Below, piece after piece: positions 1-7,821 of a stretch of DNA of 38,117 bases. Position 1 is the first letter of the stretch, and the number at the start of each line of letters is the position of its first letter. The translations under genes and the position numbers were made by a program. The DNA is from an uncultured Burkholderiales bacterium (GTDB taxonomy: Bacteria > Pseudomonadota > Gammaproteobacteria > Burkholderiales > Burkholderiaceae_C), in the NCBI GenBank assembly GCA_903916355.1, contig CAIWWN010000272.1:1-38117 (forward strand), written 5' to 3'. Below the pieces are notes generated by a model. It was not told the origin of the DNA, did no database searches, and was given only the letters and a program-made list of their open reading frames with translations.

Positions 1-76
1 CACAGTCACTGACCGAGAAGAATCAAGAAACAGACGAAGAAACATCCGAGCACCTATTGACAGGTCAATCCATATC

Positions 77-146
77 AGGAGCTTGCCTGCAAGCGATAGG
101 TGTGTATGCGCGAAGACCCCATCGCCAGCAGGCTGGCTCCTACAGG
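77..146. repeat. Inverted pair of REP palindromes (REPIN/BIME-like)
   Basis: Two short imperfect palindromes face each other. The left unit (77-97) has the hairpin GCTTGC-CT-GCAAGC between AGGA and GAT. The right unit (121-145) has GCCAGC-AG-GCTGGC between ATC and TCCTACAG. Read on the minus strand the right unit begins TGTAGGAGCCAGC and ends GCGATGG, the form I know for REP sequences of Pseudomonas. The 23 bp between the units is not repetitive. Such pairs are normally spread by a RAYT transposase (TnpA-REP), and none is encoded in this window. The pair lies just downstream of hbd, a usual place for REPs. I see no gene or other signal in bases 1-76. Confidence 0.75.
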
Positions 147-153
147 AAGTCAA

Positions 154-1002
154 TCAGTAGCTGTACACGCCCTGCTTGGTTTTGCGGCCCAAACGACCAG
201 CGGCGACCATCTCTTTGAGCAAGGGGCAAGGGCGGTATTTGCTGTCGCCAAACTCTTTCAAAAAGACTTCCATCACGGCCAAGCACACGTCCAGGCCAAT
301 CATGTCGGCCAGCGCCAAGGGGCCAATGGGTTGGTTGCAGCCCAGCTTCATGCCGGCGTCAATCGCTTCGGCTTCGGCCAAGCCTTCGGCCAAAACAAAG
401 AAGGCTTCGTTGATCATTGGCACCAAAATGCGGTTGACCACAAAGCCAGGGGCGTTCTTCACCGTGATCGGCGTCTTGCCCAGGGCCAGCGCCATGTCGT
501 GCACCGCGTCGTGCGTCGCGTCGCTGGTTTGCAGGCCGCGAATGATCTCCACCAGGGCCATCATCGGCACGGGGTTGAAAAAGTGCATGCCGATGAAACG
601 GTCGGCGCGCTGTGTGACGGCGGCCAACTGCGTGATCGAAATCGACGAGGTGTTGGACGCGATGATCACTTGGGCTGGCAACATGGCGTCGAGTTGCTTC
701 AGGATCTTGACCTTGAGGTCCTGGTTCTCGGTGGCCGCTTCGATCACCAACTGGGTCGACTTCAGGTCGTCATAGTTGGAGCTGCCTTGGATGCGCGCCA
801 AAGCTGCGGCCTTGTCAGCATCAGAGATTTTTTCTTTTTTGACCAAACGGTCCAGACTGCTCTCGACGGTGGCGAGGCCTTTGGCCACAGCCGCGTCAGA
901 AATGTCGACCATGACGACGGAGATGCCCGATACAGCACAGGCCTGTGCAATGCCATTGCCCATGGTACCGGCGCCAATGATGCCTACGGATTGAATGCTC
1001 AT
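154..1002 (-). CDS. hbd: 3-hydroxybutyryl-CoA dehydrogenase
   Basis: This 282-residue protein is an NAD(P)-dependent 3-hydroxyacyl-CoA dehydrogenase of the short, single-function type (HBD/PaaH). It interconverts 3-hydroxybutyryl-CoA and acetoacetyl-CoA in fatty-acid, butyrate/PHB or aromatic-CoA degradation in the cytoplasm. The N-terminal Rossmann fold starts with GIIGAGTMGNGIA (residues 8-20). The NTSSISIT segment and the GMHFFNPVPMM block, which carries the catalytic His near residue 140, follow. A C-terminal dimer domain carries NRILVPMINEA. The length matches the family (about 280). The ATG at 1002 is preceded by AAGGAAA. The gene stands alone and its left neighbour is a REP pair, so no pathway can be chosen from context. 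PaaH is an alternative name. Confidence 0.92.
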   Translation of the reverse strand: MSIQSVGIIGAGTMGNGIAQACAVSGISVVMVDISDAAVAKGLATVESSLDRLVKKEKISDADKAAALARIQGSSNYDDLKSTQLVIEAATENQDLKVKILKQLDAMLPAQVIIASNTSSISITQLAAVTQRADRFIGMHFFNPVPMMALVEIIRGLQTSDATHDAVHDMALALGKTPITVKNAPGFVVNRILVPMINEAFFVLAEGLAEAEAIDAGMKLGCNQPIGPLALADMIGLDVCLAVMEVFLKEFGDSKYRPCPLLKEMVAAGRLGRKTKQGVYSY

Positions 1003-1153
1003 CGCTGAAATTTCCTTAAAACGGTTGAAATCGGATCTGGCCTTATCTTAGCGGGGCCAGGCGCCAACTTTCTGACGCCGCGCACAGAACATGGAACGCA
1101 GCAAGAAGACCGATGCACACCCGTGCGATGATTCAGCCTCGATGTGAGCCCCT

Positions 1154-2398
1154 ATGAACATTCTGTTTGTCCACCAAAACTTTCCCGGCCAGTTCAAGCA
1201 CTTGGCGCCGGCCTTGGCCCAACAGGGCCACAAGGTGGTGGCGCTGCACATCAACGCCTGCTTAGCCCTACCCGGCGTGCAATTGGTGCGCTACCAGCCG
1301 CAAGGGCGATCGGGCCAAGGCACGCACCGCTGGCTGGTGGATCTGGAAACCAAAACCATTCGCGGCGAAGCGGCCTACCACGCTGCGCGCCAATTGCAGC
1401 AGAACGGCTTTACCCCGGACGTGATCGTGGCGCACCCCGGCTGGGGCGAGAGTCTGTTTTTGCAACAGGTCTGGCCCGCAGCCCGCCTGGGCATTTACTG
1501 CGAATTTTTCTACCGCGCCGAAGGTGGCGATGTGGGCTTTGACCCGGAGTTTCCAAGCACCGACCCGGACGCGGCCTGCCGCTTGCAACTGAAAAACGCC
1601 AACTACGAACTGCACTTTGCCCGCGCGCACGCCGGCCTGGCGCCCACGCAGTGGCAGGCCTCGCTGTTTCCACAGTCTTTTGCCTCGCGCATCAGCGTCA
1701 TCCACGACGGCATCCGCACCGACCTGATCCGGCCCGACGAACAGGCCAGGGTGCAACTGCAAACCGCAAATGGCCCTTTGAGCCTGGGGCGGGGCGACGA
1801 AGTCATCACCTTCGTCAACCGCAACTTAGAGCCTTACCGCGGCTATCACCAGTTCATGCGCGCCCTGCCCGCACTGCTGCAAGCCCGACCTCAAGCCCGC
1901 GTGCTCATCATTGGCGGCAACGACGTCAGCTATGGCGCCGCGCCGCCCAAGGGCGGCGACGGCCAAGCCCAGACCTGGCGCGAGATTTTCTTGAATGAAG
2001 TGAGGGAAGAGCTGGACCTGAGTCGCGTGCACTTTGTCGGCAAAGTGCCTTACGCCGATTTTCTGCGCGTGCTGCAGGTGTCCACCGTGCACGTGTATTT
2101 GACCTACCCCTTTGTGCTCAGCTGGAGCCTGCTCGAAGCCATGAGCGCAGGCTGCGCAATTGTGGCCAGCGACACAGCCCCGGTGCGCGAGGCCATTCGC
2201 CACGGCGAGACGGGGCAGCTGGTGGACTTTTTTGATCCAGCTGCGTTGGCGCAAGAAGTCGCCAGACTCTGCGCTGCGCCGCTTGAGCGTGACGGGCTAG
2301 GCCAGCGTGCCCGCGCTTTCGCGGTGGAACATTACGATCTGGCGCAGCACTGCTTGCCACGGCAGATCGAATGGGTTGGGCAATTGGCGGGAATTTGA
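1154..2398 (+). CDS. Family 4 glycosyltransferase (group 1)
   Basis: This 414-residue protein is a GT-B fold glycosyltransferase. The N-terminal domain begins MNILFVHQNFPGQFKHLAPAL, typical of the Glyco_trans_4_3 N-terminal domain. The C-terminal half has the GT4 nucleotide-sugar half: FVNRNLEPYRGYHQFMRALP, VHFVGKVPYADF, then SWSLLEAMSAGCAIVASD. GT4 enzymes usually show E-x7-E at this last motif. Here the second Glu (LLEAM) is kept but the first position is Phe, so donor phosphate binding may differ. No signal peptide or membrane segment is seen, so it probably acts on the cytoplasmic face, on a lipid-linked or polysaccharide acceptor. It is divergent from hbd (151 bp gap) and has no other sugar genes beside it, so its glycan is unknown. 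Confidence 0.85.
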   Translation: MNILFVHQNFPGQFKHLAPALAQQGHKVVALHINACLALPGVQLVRYQPQGRSGQGTHRWLVDLETKTIRGEAAYHAARQLQQNGFTPDVIVAHPGWGESLFLQQVWPAARLGIYCEFFYRAEGGDVGFDPEFPSTDPDAACRLQLKNANYELHFARAHAGLAPTQWQASLFPQSFASRISVIHDGIRTDLIRPDEQARVQLQTANGPLSLGRGDEVITFVNRNLEPYRGYHQFMRALPALLQARPQARVLIIGGNDVSYGAAPPKGGDGQAQTWREIFLNEVREELDLSRVHFVGKVPYADFLRVLQVSTVHVYLTYPFVLSWSLLEAMSAGCAIVASDTAPVREAIRHGETGQLVDFFDPAALAQEVARLCAAPLERDGLGQRARAFAVEHYDLAQHCLPRQIEWVGQLAGI

Positions 2399-2492
2399 TG
2401 ACGGCGAATTGTCGCTCAAGGGTACCCATGCAAGCAAACCCGCTTGTGAACCATTCGAGTGATCCGGTGATGTTGCCCGCGTCGGAACTGAA

Positions 2493-2897
2493 TCAGTGAT
2501 GGAATGCGCCCATGCAATGCCAGACTTCATGACCTAAAACCAAAAGCCTTTTGTCGTCATCGAAATTGGAGGGCAGTACTGCATAGACAAGACAGTTCGT
2601 TTGGAGGGTTTCATTGTTGCGTTTGACAACAGCACAAGCGTTGTAAGGCTTGGTCGCAGTGCCAAGGCTATCTCCATCGCTCATTTGTAAGCTTTGGCAA
2701 ACTTCATTGACCCGACTGGGGTGCATGAATCTAACCTCTACGTTGGCTTTATTCCAGCCTTCAATTCGGGGGGCCTCATAGCTTCCTGCAAAGGGCGCCT
2801 CGGTCAATAAAAACGACACCGCCAGCAAAACAAGACCATTCCCAATTGAGTTAAGTCGTTTATTTTTTGATCCCGCCTTCATTCTAAAAAAGTCCAT
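2493..2897 (-). CDS. Small secreted protein ending in a metzincin-type zinc motif
   Basis: I do not recognise this 134-residue protein as a named family. Residues 17-38 form a hydrophobic segment after a Lys/Arg-rich start (KAGSKNKR), which reads as a signal peptide. Mature-region cysteines are at 67, 88, 102 and 128. The last twelve residues contain HEVWHCMGAFH (123-133), an exact HExxHxxGxxH zinc-binding pattern as in metzincin metallopeptidases, and the protein ends one residue later, without the Met-turn that normally follows. It may be a minimal peptidase, a zinc binder or a truncated descendant. ATG at 2897 and ATG at 2882 are both possible starts, neither with a strong ribosome site. 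It faces the glycosyltransferase tail to tail and has a very AT-rich upstream region, unlike its neighbours, which suggests acquired DNA. Confidence 0.6.
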   Translation of the reverse strand: MDFFRMKAGSKNKRLNSIGNGLVLLAVSFLLTEAPFAGSYEAPRIEGWNKANVEVRFMHPSRVNEVCQSLQMSDGDSLGTATKPYNACAVVKRNNETLQTNCLVYAVLPSNFDDDKRLLVLGHEVWHCMGAFHH

Positions 2898-3008
2898 TAA
2901 AGCACCATTAAAGTAATAAATATGGTTAATATTAATACTTTAGATGTTTTAAATTTACTTTTTTGCTATTTATATTGTAACAATTTTACTTAACAACTGC
3001 GCAATTTA
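2898..3008. other. AT-rich intergenic island
   Basis: About 110 bp upstream of the small secreted protein gene are strikingly A+T rich in an otherwise GC-rich window. They contain the palindrome TTAATATTAA (2926-2935) and two copies of CCATTAAAG (2894-2902 and 2905-2913). Such patches are typical targets of H-NS/MvaT/Bv3F-type silencers and often mark acquired genes. No ORF is seen in it. Bases 3009-3112 look like ordinary trailing sequence after the ABC permease gene. Confidence 0.6.
2969..2996 (-). promoter_or_regulatory. Candidate sigma-70 promoter of the small secreted protein gene
   Basis: On the minus strand TTGTTA (2991-2996) is followed 16 bp later by TATAAA (2969-2974), a good -35/-10 pair. 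The predicted start of transcription near 2962 gives a leader of about 65 nt before ATG 2897. A second overlapping -10 (TACAAT) lies just upstream of the first. Seen by eye only, in AT-rich DNA where chance matches are common. Confidence 0.4.
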
Positions 3009-3112
3009 ATGCAATCCGGTTCTGACCGTCATTGCGATGACTACGGTCTTGTGAAGTTTGAAACCACTCCAATAAGGCTTCGCCGTCCACATCACCAGGT
3101 CTCGCAGCAACC

Positions 3113-3937
3113 TCAACTCCTGAACCGCTTGCGCGTCAGCGCCAGCGCCACCCAAAACGACAGGCCCGCAAACAGCGTCAGCACCAGGCCATGTCGCAGC
3201 GCGTGCTCCGGCCAGCGGTCCATGAACAGGGGTCGCACCAGTTCCACCGCCGCCGACAGCGGCAGCCAATCGGCAATCGCCCGCACCAGTGGCGGCAGTT
3301 GGTCGCGTGGGAAAAAGATGCCAGAGAGGAACATCATCGGCGTGAGAAACAACGTGAAGTAGTAGGTGAAAAAGTCATAGCCCTTGGCCAGCGCATTGAA
3401 GATCAGCGCCATGCAGCTGAAGGTGATGCCCACGCCCAGCAGCACCGGCCAGGCGGCCAGCAACTTCCAGCTGTGGCTGATGCCCAGGGCCAACATGACG
3501 CCCAAGATCGCTGTCACAGTGAACAGGGCTTTGAAGGCGGCCCAGAGCATTTCGGCCAGCACAATGTCGTCCAGCCGGACCGGGGCGTTCATGATGCCGT
3601 CCCAGGTTTTTTGCACATGCATGCGCGAAAACGCCGAGTACAAAGCCTCAAAGGTGGCGGCATTCATGGCGCTCATGCAAATGCTGCCGCTGGCCAGGAA
3701 CAAGATGTAGGGCACTTTCTCGCCGCCCATTTCAATCTGGCCAATCAGCGAGCCCAGGCCGTAGCCAAAGGCGACCAGCCACATCAGCGGCTCGGCAATA
3801 TTGCCCACCAAACTGGGGATGGCCAGCTTGCGCCACACCAAAAGGTTGCGCATAAATACGGGCCACCAGCGCATGGACAGCTGCGGGGGGCGCCAGACGG
3901 AGGGTGCGGTATTCAAAAGGGACGTCAAAGAACTCAT
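3113..3937 (-). CDS. ABC-2 type exporter permease (NodJ-like)
   Basis: This 274-residue membrane protein is the permease half of an ABC-2 exporter related to NodJ. It has about six hydrophobic segments (for example PLMWLVAFGYGLGSLI, AVTAILG-type segments near residues 140-160, and FTLFLTPMMFLSGIFFP near 200), and the LSGIFFPRDQLPP loop before the last helices is typical of the family. Its start overlaps the stop of the ATPase gene by four bases (ATGA, 3934-3937), so the two are translationally coupled. NodIJ of rhizobia exports lipochitin oligosaccharide and belongs to a family also common in non-nodulating betaproteobacteria. No nod genes are present here, so the substrate is unknown; a lipid or glycan is a guess. 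Confidence 0.88.
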   Translation of the reverse strand: MSSLTSLLNTAPSVWRPPQLSMRWWPVFMRNLLVWRKLAIPSLVGNIAEPLMWLVAFGYGLGSLIGQIEMGGEKVPYILFLASGSICMSAMNAATFEALYSAFSRMHVQKTWDGIMNAPVRLDDIVLAEMLWAAFKALFTVTAILGVMLALGISHSWKLLAAWPVLLGVGITFSCMALIFNALAKGYDFFTYYFTLFLTPMMFLSGIFFPRDQLPPLVRAIADWLPLSAAVELVRPLFMDRWPEHALRHGLVLTLFAGLSFWVALALTRKRFRS

Positions 3938-4863
3938 GCGTCCTCCCTGATTTGGCGGCCGGTGAGTTTGAGGAACAGATCTTCTAAATTCGCGGGACGG
4001 TGCAAGGTGCGCAGCTGAGGCCAGGCCTGCAGCGCCAGCAGCAAGGGCTGGGTTTGCGCGGTGTAGAAGAACACGGTTTCGCCGCTGACTTCAATGCGCG
4101 CGGCCAAGGGCTTGAGCGCGGCGTCTTGCGCCAGCGCCAAAGCGCCTGCGCCGTAGACCTCCACCACATCGGGCTCCAAGTGTTCGGCAATCAGATCGCG
4201 GGGCTTGCCTTCAGAAATTTTGCGGCCATGGTCGAGCACCAGCAGGCGGTCGCACAGGCGTTCGGCCTCGTCCATGAAGTGGGTGGTGAGCAAAATGGAT
4301 TTGCCTTGTTGCAGCAGGTTTTGCAGGCGCTCCCACATCAGATGCCGCGCTTGCGGGTCCAGGCCGGTGGTGGGCTCGTCCAGCATCAACATGCTGGGGT
4401 GGTTGATCAGCGCACGCGACAAACTCAGGCGCCGCTTCATGCCGCCCGACAACTCGCCGGGCTTGGCGTTGGCCTTGCTGGTCAGCGCACCAAACTCCAG
4501 TAGCGGCGCAATCCGTTCGCGAATTTGCGCGTCTCTCAAACCGAAGTAACGGCCGTAGACCAAGAGGTTTTCGGCGCACGAAAAATCCGGGTCCAGGGTG
4601 TCCATTTGGCTGACTACGCCCAAACGGCTTTTGATGGCCAGCGCGTCTTGCGGCATGTGCAGGCCGTCAAAATAATCGATCTGCCCTGCATCGGGCGTGG
4701 ACAAACCCAGGCACATGCGCAAGGTGGTGGTTTTGCCGGCGCCATTGGGCCCAATCACGCCCAGGCATTCGCCGGGATGGATTTGAAAAGACAGGTCGTT
4801 GACCACGGTGGCGTCGCCGTAGCGCTTGACCAGATGGCTGACCGATAACAGGGGTGTACTCAT
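3934..4863 (-). CDS. ABC exporter ATPase (NodI-like)
   Basis: This 309-residue ATPase energises the exporter whose permease follows it. From ATG 4863 it reads MSTPLLSVSHLVKRYGD. It carries the Walker A GPNGAGKTTT, the signature LSGGMKRRLSLSRAL, Walker B MLMLDEPTTGLDP and the switch His in LLTTHFMDEAERL. The C-terminal 70 residues form the extra domain of the NodI/DRA group (EDLFLKLTGRQIRED at the end). The open frame continues upstream to 5670, but that stretch is only the antisense of psd. The 96-bp gap to psd on the other strand is a shared divergent promoter region. Confidence 0.9.
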   Translation of the reverse strand: MSTPLLSVSHLVKRYGDATVVNDLSFQIHPGECLGVIGPNGAGKTTTLRMCLGLSTPDAGQIDYFDGLHMPQDALAIKSRLGVVSQMDTLDPDFSCAENLLVYGRYFGLRDAQIRERIAPLLEFGALTSKANAKPGELSGGMKRRLSLSRALINHPSMLMLDEPTTGLDPQARHLMWERLQNLLQQGKSILLTTHFMDEAERLCDRLLVLDHGRKISEGKPRDLIAEHLEPDVVEVYGAGALALAQDAALKPLAARIEVSGETVFFYTAQTQPLLLALQAWPQLRTLHRPANLEDLFLKLTGRQIREDA

Positions 4864-4959
4864 GGCGGTATTGTGCCCGCACGAAAGCCCGCTGGCGCGC
4901 AGCGCCGGGCCCGAATGCGAGGTCGATACAATGCGCTCACTTTCACCCTGGAGCACGCT

Positions 4960-5799
4960 TTGTCTGACCGTTTGGCCGTATGGCCGCAATATGTGATGCC
5001 CAAACGCGCACTCACCGTGCTGGCCGGCCGCTTGGCCAGCGCCCAATGCGGTGGGTTGACGCACTGGGTGATCAACCGGTTCGTGGCGCGTTACCAAGTG
5101 GACATGGCTGAAGCCGCCGTGCCGGACACGGCCACTTACGCCAGCTTCAACGAATTTTTCACGCGACCGTTGCGCGAAGGCGCCAGGCCTGTGGCCGATG
5201 CAACTTTTGTCAGCCCGGTGGACGGCGCCATCAGCCAGTGCGGTGCGATTGAGCGCGATCAGATTTTCCAAGCCAAGGGTCACCACTATTCGACCCGTGC
5301 CCTGGTGGGCGGCGACGCGGCATTGGCTGCGCAGTTTCAAGACGGCCAATTTGCCACGCTGTACCTGAGCCCGCGCGACTACCACCGCATCCACATGCCT
5401 TGCGACGGCCGCCTGCTGCGCATGATTTACGTGCCGGGGGACCTGTTCTCGGTCAACCCCACCACGGCGCGCGGTGTGCCGGGCTTGTTTGCCCGCAACG
5501 AGCGGGTGGTGTGCGTTTTTGAATCCGAGTTTGGCCCGTTGGTGCTGACCCTGGTGGGCGCCACCATCGTCGGCAGCATGGCCACCGTGTGGCATGGCTT
5601 GGTGAACCCACCCCGGCCCGGTGTGGTGCAAGAGTGGCGTTACGACAGCCAAGACATTCGGCTGCAGCAAGGCCAGGAAATGGGCCGCTTTTTACTCGGC
5701 TCCACCGTGGTGATGCTGTTCCCCCAAGGGGCGATGAACTTCAACGCCGACTGGACGCCAGCGCGGCCCATTCGCATGGGCGAGGCGATGGGGAGTTAA
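4960..5799 (+). CDS. psd: Phosphatidylserine decarboxylase proenzyme
   Basis: Psd makes phosphatidylethanolamine from phosphatidylserine at the inner membrane. The proenzyme cuts itself at an LGST motif, here FLLGSTVV with the cleavage between about Gly247 and Ser248; the Ser becomes the pyruvoyl group. Other family blocks are visible: [36 protein letters not shown] and LVNP. I chose TTG 4960 as start because GGAG lies six bases upstream and the protein then begins like E. coli Psd ([17 protein letters not shown]), giving 279 residues, the normal length. An ATG at 4873 in the same frame would add 29 unlikely residues. It is divergent from the ABC exporter and its stop overlaps that of kup by about three bases. 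Confidence 0.93.
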   Translation: MSDRLAVWPQYVMPKRALTVLAGRLASAQCGGLTHWVINRFVARYQVDMAEAAVPDTATYASFNEFFTRPLREGARPVADATFVSPVDGAISQCGAIERDQIFQAKGHHYSTRALVGGDAALAAQFQDGQFATLYLSPRDYHRIHMPCDGRLLRMIYVPGDLFSVNPTTARGVPGLFARNERVVCVFESEFGPLVLTLVGATIVGSMATVWHGLVNPPRPGVVQEWRYDSQDIRLQQGQEMGRFLLGSTVVMLFPQGAMNFNADWTPARPIRMGEAMGS

Positions 5800-7664
5800 A
5801 TCTCGATCTTCGAGCCCAACTCGACCACCGCGTTGGTGGGCAAGTGCAAGAACTCGGCTGCAGCACTGGCATTGTGGTGCATTTGCGCAAACAGCTTCTC
5901 GCGCCAAGTCGCCATACCGCCACCGATGGTGGGGATGACGATGTCGCGCGACAAGAAATAGCTGGTGTTCATGGGGTCCAACTCGCAGCCATGGCCTTTG
6001 AGCTGCTCCAAAGCTTTAGGCAAATCAGGATCGTTCTTGAAGCCGTAGTTGACGATCACTTGCCAGCAGTCGTGGCCCAGGGGCTCAAACTCCAAGCGCT
6101 CGTCCAAACCGATCCATGGCACCTCGTGTGAGCGCACGGTGACAAACAGGTTTTGCCGGTGCAGCACTTTGTTGTGTTTCAGGTTGTGCAGCAAGGCGTT
6201 GGGCACGTTGCCGTTTTCGGCGGTCATAAATACGGCTGTGCCTTCGACGCGGGCAGGAGGCGCAATGAATACAGCGTCCAAAAACTCATCGAGCTTGAAA
6301 GCGTCAGCCTTCAAGGCTTCGCGCATCAGTTTGCGGCCATCGTGCCAGGTGATCATCAGCGTGAAGATCGCGCCACCAATCAGCAAGGGGAACCAGCCGC
6401 CGTCAAACAGCTTCATCAGGTTCGAAGCCCAAAACGCAAAGTCGACCACGAAGAAAAACCCGGTGGCGACCAGGCACAGGGCCAAAGGCAGCTTCCAGCC
6501 GTAACGAATCACGTAGAAAGTCAGCACCGTGGTGATCAGCATGTCGGTACACACCGCAATGCCGTAAGCGCCCGCCAAGTTGCTGGACGAGCGGAACATG
6601 CCCACCGCCAGCACGATCATGGCAAACAGCCCCCAGTTGACAAACGGCATGTAGATTTGCCCCATGTCGGTGACGCTGGTGTGCAGCACCTGCAAGCGCG
6701 GCAAATAACCCAGTTGGATCACCTGTTTGGTCACGCTGAAGGCGCCTGAGATCAAGGCCTGTGAAGCAATCACCGTGGCCATGGTGGCCAAAATCACCAA
6801 GGGCAACAGCGCCCAGTCGGGGGCCATCATGAAGAAGGGGTTTTTCACCGCCTCGGGGTTGGCCAACAGCAAAGCACCTTGGCCAAAGTAGTTCAAGGTC
6901 AACGACGGCATGACCACCGCGAACCAAGCAATGCGAATGGGCTTCTTGCCAAAGTGACCCATGTCGGCGTACAACGCTTCACCGCCCGTTACACACAGCA
7001 CCACCGCGCCCAAGATGATGAAGGTGATGCCAGGAAAGTCCCACATGAACAGAACCGCGTAATGCGGGCTCATGGCCCACAGGATGCTGGGATTGGTGGC
7101 GATGTGGTACACGCCCAGCACCGAAATCACGGCAAACCAGACCACCGTGATCGGGCCGAAAAACTTGCCAATGCCCGCCGTGCCGCGTTTTTGCACGGCG
7201 AACAGACAGAACAAAATCACCAAGGTCAAGGGAATCACAAACCGTTTGAAGGCAGGGGAGACCACCTCCAAGCCTTCCACCGCAGACAGCACCGAAATGG
7301 CCGGGGTAATGACCCCATCGCCATAAAACAAACAGGTGCCAAAAATGCCCACCATCAACAAGCGCCGGCGCAACGCCGGGCGGTCTTTGACCGATTGCGA
7401 GGCCAGGGCCAACATGGCCACCAAGCCGCCTTCGCCATGGTTGTCGGCTTTGAGCACCAAGGTCACATACTTCACCGAGACGATGGTGGTCAATGTCCAA
7501 AAGAAAATGGACAGGATGCCAAACACATTGTCGGGGGTGAAAGGCACATGGCCTGAGCCAAACACTTCTTTGACGGCGTACAAGACGCTGGTACCAATGT
7601 CACCGTAGACGACACCGATGGCGCCCAATGTGAGCGCTGTGAGGGATGATTTTGTGGCAGACAC
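5796..7664 (-). CDS. kup: KUP-family potassium uptake transporter
   Basis: Kup is a proton-coupled K+ importer of the inner membrane, used at low pH or low turgor. The first helix carries [17 protein letters not shown], the hallmark of the family, and about twelve hydrophobic segments precede a cytoplasmic C-terminal domain of some 170 residues. I prefer GTG 7664 ([14 protein letters not shown]...): it gives 622 residues, the length of E. coli Kup, and a family-like N-terminus. The frame can also start at TTG 7703, adding 13 residues. A strong hairpin (7671-7689) sits between the two possible starts. It is downstream of gshA on the same strand, with 157 bp between them, so it may have its own promoter. 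It overlaps psd tail to tail with no room for a terminator. Confidence 0.93.
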   Translation of the reverse strand: MSATKSSLTALTLGAIGVVYGDIGTSVLYAVKEVFGSGHVPFTPDNVFGILSIFFWTLTTIVSVKYVTLVLKADNHGEGGLVAMLALASQSVKDRPALRRRLLMVGIFGTCLFYGDGVITPAISVLSAVEGLEVVSPAFKRFVIPLTLVILFCLFAVQKRGTAGIGKFFGPITVVWFAVISVLGVYHIATNPSILWAMSPHYAVLFMWDFPGITFIILGAVVLCVTGGEALYADMGHFGKKPIRIAWFAVVMPSLTLNYFGQGALLLANPEAVKNPFFMMAPDWALLPLVILATMATVIASQALISGAFSVTKQVIQLGYLPRLQVLHTSVTDMGQIYMPFVNWGLFAMIVLAVGMFRSSSNLAGAYGIAVCTDMLITTVLTFYVIRYGWKLPLALCLVATGFFFVVDFAFWASNLMKLFDGGWFPLLIGGAIFTLMITWHDGRKLMREALKADAFKLDEFLDAVFIAPPARVEGTAVFMTAENGNVPNALLHNLKHNKVLHRQNLFVTVRSHEVPWIGLDERLEFEPLGHDCWQVIVNYGFKNDPDLPKALEQLKGHGCELDPMNTSYFLSRDIVIPTIGGGMATWREKLFAQMHHNASAAAEFLHLPTNAVVELGSKIEI

Positions 7665-7670
7665 AGATTT

Positions 7671-7689
7671 GCCAACCCCGAGGGTTGGC
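7671..7689 (-). promoter_or_regulatory. Hairpin at the kup translation start
   Basis: GCCAACCC and GGGTTGGC form a perfect 8-bp stem with a 3-nt loop, six bases before the preferred kup start at 7664. If the start is TTG 7703 the hairpin is instead inside codons 5-11. It contains the G-rich stretch that would be the only plausible ribosome site for GTG 7664, so it could limit translation. Further upstream lies a second perfect palindrome, CCCACCGGTGGG (7749-7760), that could be an operator. Confidence 0.4.
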
Positions 7690-7821
7690 TCCAAAACAGA
7701 CAAGAGCCGTATTCTGCGCCTCTTGACCCCTGTCGGCTATCTCATCAGCCCACCGGTGGGTGGAAAATCAAAAAATGTTGCATTGCAGCAACTTTGTTGC
7801 CGGCCACCTGAAATCGAGGCT

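Noticed and set aside
3113-4863. True nodulation genes nodIJ
   Set aside because: The family is widespread in non-nodulating betaproteobacteria and no nodABC or nod box is present, so only NodI/NodJ-like is claimed.
4864-5670. N-terminal extension of the NodI-like ORF (frame open from 5670)
   Set aside because: It lies antisense to psd, has no ABC features, and the family start MSTPLLSVSHLVKRYG is at 4863.
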